Shown piece by piece: positions 58,568 to 64,000 of a DNA stretch of 64,000 nucleotides. The stretch comes from Xiphias gladius. Its lineage: Eukaryota; Chordata; Actinopteri; Istiophoriformes; Xiphiidae. The notes under the pieces are model-generated. The model was given only the letters and a program-made list of their open reading frames with translations. It was not told where the DNA came from and searched no databases. The first letter of the stretch is position 1; each line of letters opens with the position of its first letter. Where the stretch lies: NCBI RefSeq assembly GCF_016859285.1, contig NC_053401.1, positions 2,456,969 through 2,520,968 on the forward strand, given 5' to 3'. The translations under genes and the position numbers were made by a program.

Positions 58568-61500
58568 TCAGACAAAGTCCCGGGACCTCTTAATGGCACA
58601 GCAGAGCATCATGCTGAAGATCATCCCAAAGATCTGTGGAGAGACGGAGCAGAGCAGGGGCATGAAATAACACTTTGCTGAATATGAAGGCGTTGTGTCT
58701 TCATTTGTAAAGATCATCATGGAATAACACCTTTGGGTCGTGGTCTTTTACTTTTAAAACCATCTTCTCTTTCTTTTTCTGTCATTTTTAGACTAACATG
58801 CATTCAAAATGTTGGCCACGGACACAGCCACTGATTTCTAATCTTGATTATCACTCGACGTTCTGTTAAATCTTCAGACTCAGCGCCACAAGCAAGATTT
58901 CGGTTGGTCCCTTAAGTGCCTTTAAAAAGGAGAAGGAAGAACGCCAGTTCGCCGAGAGCCGGAAGGGAAGATTGATACCACTCAGGTCTGAGAGGTAAAT
59001 ATGAAGCTATAAACCGGCAGTGGAAGAATGTAACAGTACATTAAATAAAATGTGATTATTTGTTATAGGTTAAATAACCCAACCTGACATACAAGTAGAG
59101 CTGGAACGATTAGTCAATTAATCAATTAGTTGATTGACAGAAAATTCGCTGGGAACTATTTTGATAATCACTGAAGTCGTTTTTCAAGATTCAAGTTTCT
59201 CAAATGTGGAAATTTGCTCTTTTCCCTTCTAATTATTTTAAGCGTTTTTAAGGTTTCACTCAATTTTTTTACAAACTTATCAGTTGATTGAGAATATAAT
59301 CAGAAGACTAATCAATAAGGGGGGGGGTATTACACAAGTCTACTTCCTCCACCACTGATTAACCAGCTGCTGAGAGAGTGGGATCGGTCTTCTCCTCCCG
59401 CTCTCCCGTTTTCCCGCAACGTGTGGATTTCTATCGCAACTTTTCCCGGTCCGGTCACGGCCCACAGACTCACCATGATGACTCCGATGCCGATGCCGAC
59501 CCCGCCGATGATGTGCAGCCTGTTGTTGAACATCTCGTCGATGGCAGCCGGACAGCTCTGACAGGAGGACAGACACGATTTACTACCGCGTACGCGAACC
59601 ACCTGGTGGCTCAGCGCCGCTGCCAACAGACAGGAAGTTAGTCGGCAACAGTTCTGAGAATCGATTAATCGTCACAGTTGGCACATTTTCTTTGGTTCAA
59701 AGCCTCTCAGATGTGAGAATTTGCTGCTTTTCTGTGGTTTATGTCATTTTACAGTGAATTTCTGTGGAGGTTTGGACGCTGGCTTCAGCTAAACAAGCTG
59801 AAAACGTCACCTTGGCCTCTCAGGACATGTTTTACAGATCAAGCAAATCGATTAAAAACAAAAATGCAGAGAGAAATGCGTCATTAACAGGCTACTTCCG
59901 AATACATTTTATTTACCATCAAATACTTTGCCAAACGTGAGGCTTTTCTTTTAATCAATCACATTCATGTTTAAACACAGTTCTAATGCTGAATAACAAA
60001 CGTTTATTAAGGGAATTCTCTGAACTGAAGAGGTCACACAACAGCAGCAGAGACGCAGATATTGCAGCACTGAGAAGAGTCTGCGTGTGCCCAAGATGCG
60101 ATTTAACATGCGATGGATCCATTTTTTTTTTTTTAACATAAAAAAAAAAAAATCAATCCTATTGGCACTAATATCTTTGAGGATCAATCGGCCCCCAACT
60201 TGTGTTTGGATTTTACACATTTTTAAGAATTTGAGAGGCTCAAGAGTACATCTTGTGTATTTGTCTACTTTTGAAAACTAAGACCAGGAATATACTGTTT
60301 CCATGTGTCTTTCTGTTGCGTTACCGTGGTGATGAGGACCTCCAGTCCCTCCTTCTTGGGGCAGATGTCTCTGGCGGCATCGATCACCGTTCCTGTCGGA
60401 CCGCAGCAGTTCAGCTGTGAAGAGGAAACATTACAAAAGGTCAGAGAAATCATGCGATCAATTGATTATCCCTTTACGATTAATCGGCAGGGACAGACAC
60501 GCGCGAACCACATGCGCAGAGGTTATCAGACGTGATCTGTAAAACCGCGCGCAGACTGCAGGACTTTGAAAATCTCTGAGTTGCTGTGTTGCTCGCACAA
60601 CAAGACATTTTTTTGTCCCAGACTGCCGTCCTGCTGATCTAAAACCAGATTAATTCATTACAAGACGATTCCACTTAGAGATAATTTAATCCAGCCGTGG
60701 ACGAATCATGAGACAACAGGGACCCGACTGAAAAGCACACGAAACTCATACAAAAACCGAAGTGTTTAGATTTTGTTTTTTTTTGTTTTTTTTAATCTCT
60801 TGGTGGACCTTTTGGGTTTCTTTGCGGGTGTTTTTTTTCCTTTTTGTGGACGTTTTGCGTCTATTTGTGTCTCTTTTTAGTCGGCTCCGTCCCTGTGTAA
60901 TCTCTTTGCATCTCTTTCTGGTCCTCTTTCATCTCTTTGCAGTCATTTAAGTCATCAGGTGTGTGTGTTCTCACTCCAAAGTGGATGAGGCGGAGGGTCT
61001 CCTTCAGTGCTTCTTGTTTGGTGTCTTTGTAGTTGTTGTAAGTCTGTTTATAAAACTCCGTAACATCCTCCACCACCTGAAAAAACAGAAAAAAATTAAT
61101 ACAAATTCTGTTTAAGTTACAGATCAACTACCGACATCAAAATCCGAGTATGTGTGTGTGTTTTTGTTGTGTACCCTGTCCTTGTTGGAGAGACCCCAGA
61201 TCCCGGCAGCCACTTCCACAGCGAAGATGAGGAGCAGGAAGAGGAAGAACTGAACAAGGAAACAAGAGTCAGGTTCCTCAGTATTTTTTCTGCAGCTGCA
61301 GAGCTTGTGTACAGTCATTTGGAACCACAATTATGTTAATTAAACCCCGATATTCACATTTTCGGTTCCTCTGGGTGCATTTACCGTTTCCATTTTCAAC
61401 CATTTCATAAAAGCAATATGCATGTCTACCACTCCAAATTATAACGTACAAATTTACGCAGATGATACCGTTTTATACGCCACGGGCTCTTCTCTTAATC

Positions 61501-62624
61501 TGGCCTATGCAAATCCGCAGTTTCCCGTGTGTCCGTTCACGATTAAACTGTACATCTTTGCTCTTGTACGCAGGTCTCCCTTGAAAAAGACTAACCGTCC
61601 GCATAAAGGATTAAAACATTTTGGATGGTGATATGGCTCCGTACTTGGTACTATTCATTCCCTCCACCTGTAGATCTTTTGAAACGGGAGACATTTTGAC
61701 TTGTCATAGCAGGAAAACTGTTAAAGATGGCTCAGTCGCATCGAATGTCCCAGTAAGCCATGACAGTGATACCAGGACCCTGCCACTACCCCACCTAAAT
61801 GCACTGCAGTCATTTTTTAAATGTCCTGCTACGAACGGCTGCGAACGGTCGACTCGCGCTGTCATGACGCGAGTGTTTTTCCACCGCACCACAGGGCAGT
61901 TTTATGATTATTATTATTATTATTCGCCCTGTCGCATCGACAGCCACTACGAAACACCTGCCTGGCTTGTCAGTGGAAGATAGCTAATGAGCCATTAACT
62001 TCTGGTGTTACGCTCATTCTCCCTTAGAGATTTAAATGGTAAATGTTTCCACGCCTCGCGTCAGTGCAGCTACAGTTGGAGTGCGTTGGAAACACGTCTG
62101 ATTCTCAACAAAGATATTTACCACTAGTTTGTCTCCGAAGTTTACTGAGACACAGTGTCATTTTCTGGATTAAAACTAACCCCCTAAGCTAAAACACATT
62201 CCCTTTTTCAAAAATCAGCCGATCGAAGATTTCAAAACACTCAAATATTGAAATCTGCATCGGCCTTAAAAATCCAGAGAAAAATTACAGTGTCCAGATG
62301 TGCAGAGACGATAGAGACTTACATTATCTACACGGACTCAAAGCTGATAAAAAAAAAGTACATCTACTAAATCCTGAGTTGGAGGTGTTTAATATTAAAG
62401 TATTTTGCGTTTTATATTTGGAATCACTTTGGATCAATTTGTAGAGATCAATTCATTAAGAAATTTCTGTTGATCAGAGACAAAAACCCCAAATGAAATC
62501 TGATTTCATTGATTCCTTGTTACACGAAACATGAAAACTTAATTTTCAAACAATTAAACCTCAGGCATTGTAAGACTGACAGTCACCAGTCTTAAAAAAA
62601 TATTATACATATATTATACTATAC

Positions 62625-62691
<67 letters not shown>

Positions 62692-62875
62692 TGTCCTATG
62701 GGTTTTTACTTTGAGTCACCCTGTTGTGGCTTTTTGTGCCGTCTGATCAAACAATATGAACCGAAAGAATGACTCACCAGTCCCAGCATGCACGGCGACT
62801 CTTTGATGGCTCCGCAGCATCCCAGGAAGCCCACGACCATCATCAGAGCCCCCGCCGCGATCAGGATGTACACAC
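58568..62875 (-). CDS. cd9: CD9-type tetraspanin, 3' six coding exons (5' end outside window)
   Basis: Partial gene. Exons in transcript order: 62875-62778, 61249-61175, 61076-60975, 60414-60325, 59557-59474, 58633-58568. They give 170 residues plus stop with agreeing phases; the first exon here needs one base from an upstream exon beyond 64000. The segments are TM2 ([20 protein letters not shown] then [11 protein letters not shown]), TM3 ([19 protein letters not shown]), a large extracellular loop with the tetraspanin CCG signature ([10 protein letters not shown]) and DICPKK, and TM4 ([30 protein letters not shown]) with juxtamembrane cysteines typical of palmitoylation. Spacing and the C-terminus fit CD9 better than CD81 or CD63. 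Teleosts have cd9 paralogues (a/b) and I cannot tell which this is. CD9 organises membrane microdomains, integrin partners and gamete fusion in mammals. Confidence 0.9.
59097..59320 (-). mobile_element. R1 copy in cd9 intron
   Basis: Starts AGAGCTGGAACGATTAGTCA; the core is largely deleted but the end AATATAATCAGAAGACTAAT remains. Confidence 0.6.
59650..59880 (-). mobile_element. R1 copy in cd9 intron, truncated
   Basis: Begins within AATCGATTAATCGTCACAGT and keeps ATTTGCTGCTTTTCTGTGGT and ACGTCACCTTGGCC. Confidence 0.55.
61422..61631 (+). pseudogene. Non-LTR retrotransposon reverse-transcriptase fragment
   Basis: The frame contains [20 protein letters not shown], the reverse-transcriptase catalytic box (YADD at 61455-61466) in the form used by fish LINEs. 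Only some 30 residues around the motif are recognisable and no flanking RT motifs are in frame, so it is a relic. It lies antisense in a cd9 intron. Confidence 0.7.
62627..62689. repeat. (CA)n microsatellite in cd9 intron
   Basis: A 63 bp run, about 90 bp downstream (minus strand) of the donor of the exon at 62778-62875. Confidence 0.97.
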
Positions 62876-63064
62876 CTACGGCGCCGAACACATTAGAGCG
62901 TCAGCATAGATGTGGTGACAAGAGTAGTTTTTAGAAGAGATCAGGATAAAATATTCAGACAACATTTTAAAATAACTGATCATTGATCCGATCAACACGG
63001 ACCTAATGATGCTAGTCCACCTGGTCAATATCCAGCTTCGAACTAACCAGGGCAGCAAGTAACC

Positions 63065-63460
63065 ACGTTTTTTATTATCAATTAATTGGCTGATTATTTT
63101 ATCTGTTAAATCAATGAAGTGTTTATTCTATAAAATGTAAAATAAATAAATAAATAATAATGTAACACGATCATCATAATTTCCCAGAGCCCAAGCTGAT
63201 GACTTCAAATGTTTTGTTTTACCAAAACAGTCCAGAGCTCAAAGACAAAGAAAAGATTCCACGAAAATCCTCAAACTTGAGAAGCTGGAAGCAGCAAATG
63301 TTTGGTTTTTATGTGTAAAAAAATTAATTAATTTAACTTAACTAATTAAAATAGATAAATGACAAACAACAGAGCCAATTAATGTTTCTTTCAATCATCA
63401 AAAAAAAAAAAAAAATAATAATAATAAAAATCGATGAGTGGACTAAACATTGCAGCATTA
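63065..63460 (+). mobile_element. R1 copy in cd9 intron
   Basis: Left arm ATCAATTAATTGGCTGATTA, core CACGAAAATCCTCAAACTTG and AAGCTGGAAGCAGCAAATGT; expanded A/T tracts at 63140-63160 and 63401-63430. Confidence 0.6.
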
Positions 63461-63664
63461 AAACTAACTACAACTTGATGCAGATGTTATGTTAATCAAA
63501 ACAAGTCCAACTGGGGATTATCAGACTTCCTTCAGGGTGGTGTTTGACTGACTGGGCAGAGTGTTTTTCCTCACATATCCCCAGCTGTGGTATGTAACAA
63601 ATAAAATTCCTGTGGGCCAAAACCAGCCCTCTGACCAAATCCTGAAACATTGGGTTGAGTAGAT

Positions 63665-64000
63665 TTGCATTGGACGGCCAGCACTAGGAGGAGAGGAGTC
63701 CTGGCAGCTCCAAACTTCTTCCACCTCACAACTATTCAGGCCACTGTGCTCCTGGGAGCACTCAAAGCTTTGGAAATGGTTTTATATCCTTGCCCTGATC
63801 TAGGCCTCGCCACAAAAGTGTGTCGCGGAGGACTGCAGAGAGTTCCTTGGGCTTCACGACTTGGTCTTTGTCCTGAGATGCAGTGTCAAGCTGTGAGACC
63901 TTATATACGAGGAAAAAAAAAAAAAAAGGTGTGCCTTTCTAAACTATGTCCAATCAATGAAGTTTGCCACAGGTGGACTCTAGTCAAGTTCTGGACGCAT
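63665..64000. repeat. Interspersed repeat running off the window edge
   Basis: GGCCACTGTGCTCCTGGGAG, TTGTCCTGAGATGCAGTGTC, GAGACCTTATATACGAGG, GTGTGCCTTTCTAAACTATG and CCACAGGTGGACTCTAGTCA follow in order a repeat I recognise as very abundant in fish genomes. I am not certain of its class. The far end is beyond 64000. Confidence 0.6.

Noticed and set aside
58568-62875. CD81, CD63 or TSPAN assignment for the tetraspanin
   Set aside because: The NCCG plus DICPKK loop and the [13 protein letters not shown] tail fit CD9 best, though a/b paralogue status stays open.

Overview
The window is vertebrate nuclear DNA, most likely from a percomorph-type teleost fish. Genes are split into short exons with GT-AG introns. 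(CA)n/(TG)n microsatellites are abundant, and the introns and intergenic spaces are full of short inverted-repeat (MITE-like) transposons and a decayed Tc1 element. There is no prokaryotic gene organisation; almost all long open frames not assigned below are shadows or run through dinucleotide repeats.

Six protein-coding genes can be assembled exon by exon with matching splice phases. (1) dclre1c (Artemis nuclease), minus strand, 15 coding exons, 1486-12254. (2) meig1, plus strand, two coding exons, 13702-15096, head-to-head with dclre1c. (3) tmem243, plus strand, four coding exons, 22277-27521. (4) dmtf1 (cyclin D-binding Myb-like factor), minus strand, 16 coding exons, 34400-45644, convergent with tmem243. 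(5) cwf19l1, plus strand, 14 coding exons, 48944-56766, head-to-head with dmtf1. (6) a cd9-type tetraspanin, minus strand, the last six coding exons at 58568-62875, convergent with cwf19l1 and running off the right edge.

The layout therefore alternates two divergent promoter regions (12.3-13.6 kb and 48.1-48.9 kb), one single promoter (about 17.4-18.3 kb), and two convergent gene ends (27.5-34.4 kb and 56.8-58.6 kb). The genes do not form a pathway: DNA double-strand-break end processing, spermiogenesis, a small membrane protein, cell-cycle transcription control, spliceosome-associated RNA processing and a membrane scaffold. The dclre1c/meig1 and dmtf1/tmem243 pairings are, from memory, also neighbours in mammals, so two ancestral syntenic blocks appear to be joined here.

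The main non-genic features are: a dispersed inverted-repeat family with about 20 copies in 64 kb; a second family with ends close to AGCCCCGTTCGGACTGGATT; hAT-like elements with target duplications; a Tc1 relic nested inside a copy of the first family; local duplications in two promoter regions; and (CA)n/(TG)n tracts placed next to a large share of the splice sites. I found no convincing functional RNA gene and no CRISPR array. All splice sites and gene names were read by eye; repeat families are described from sequence and memory, not from a database search.
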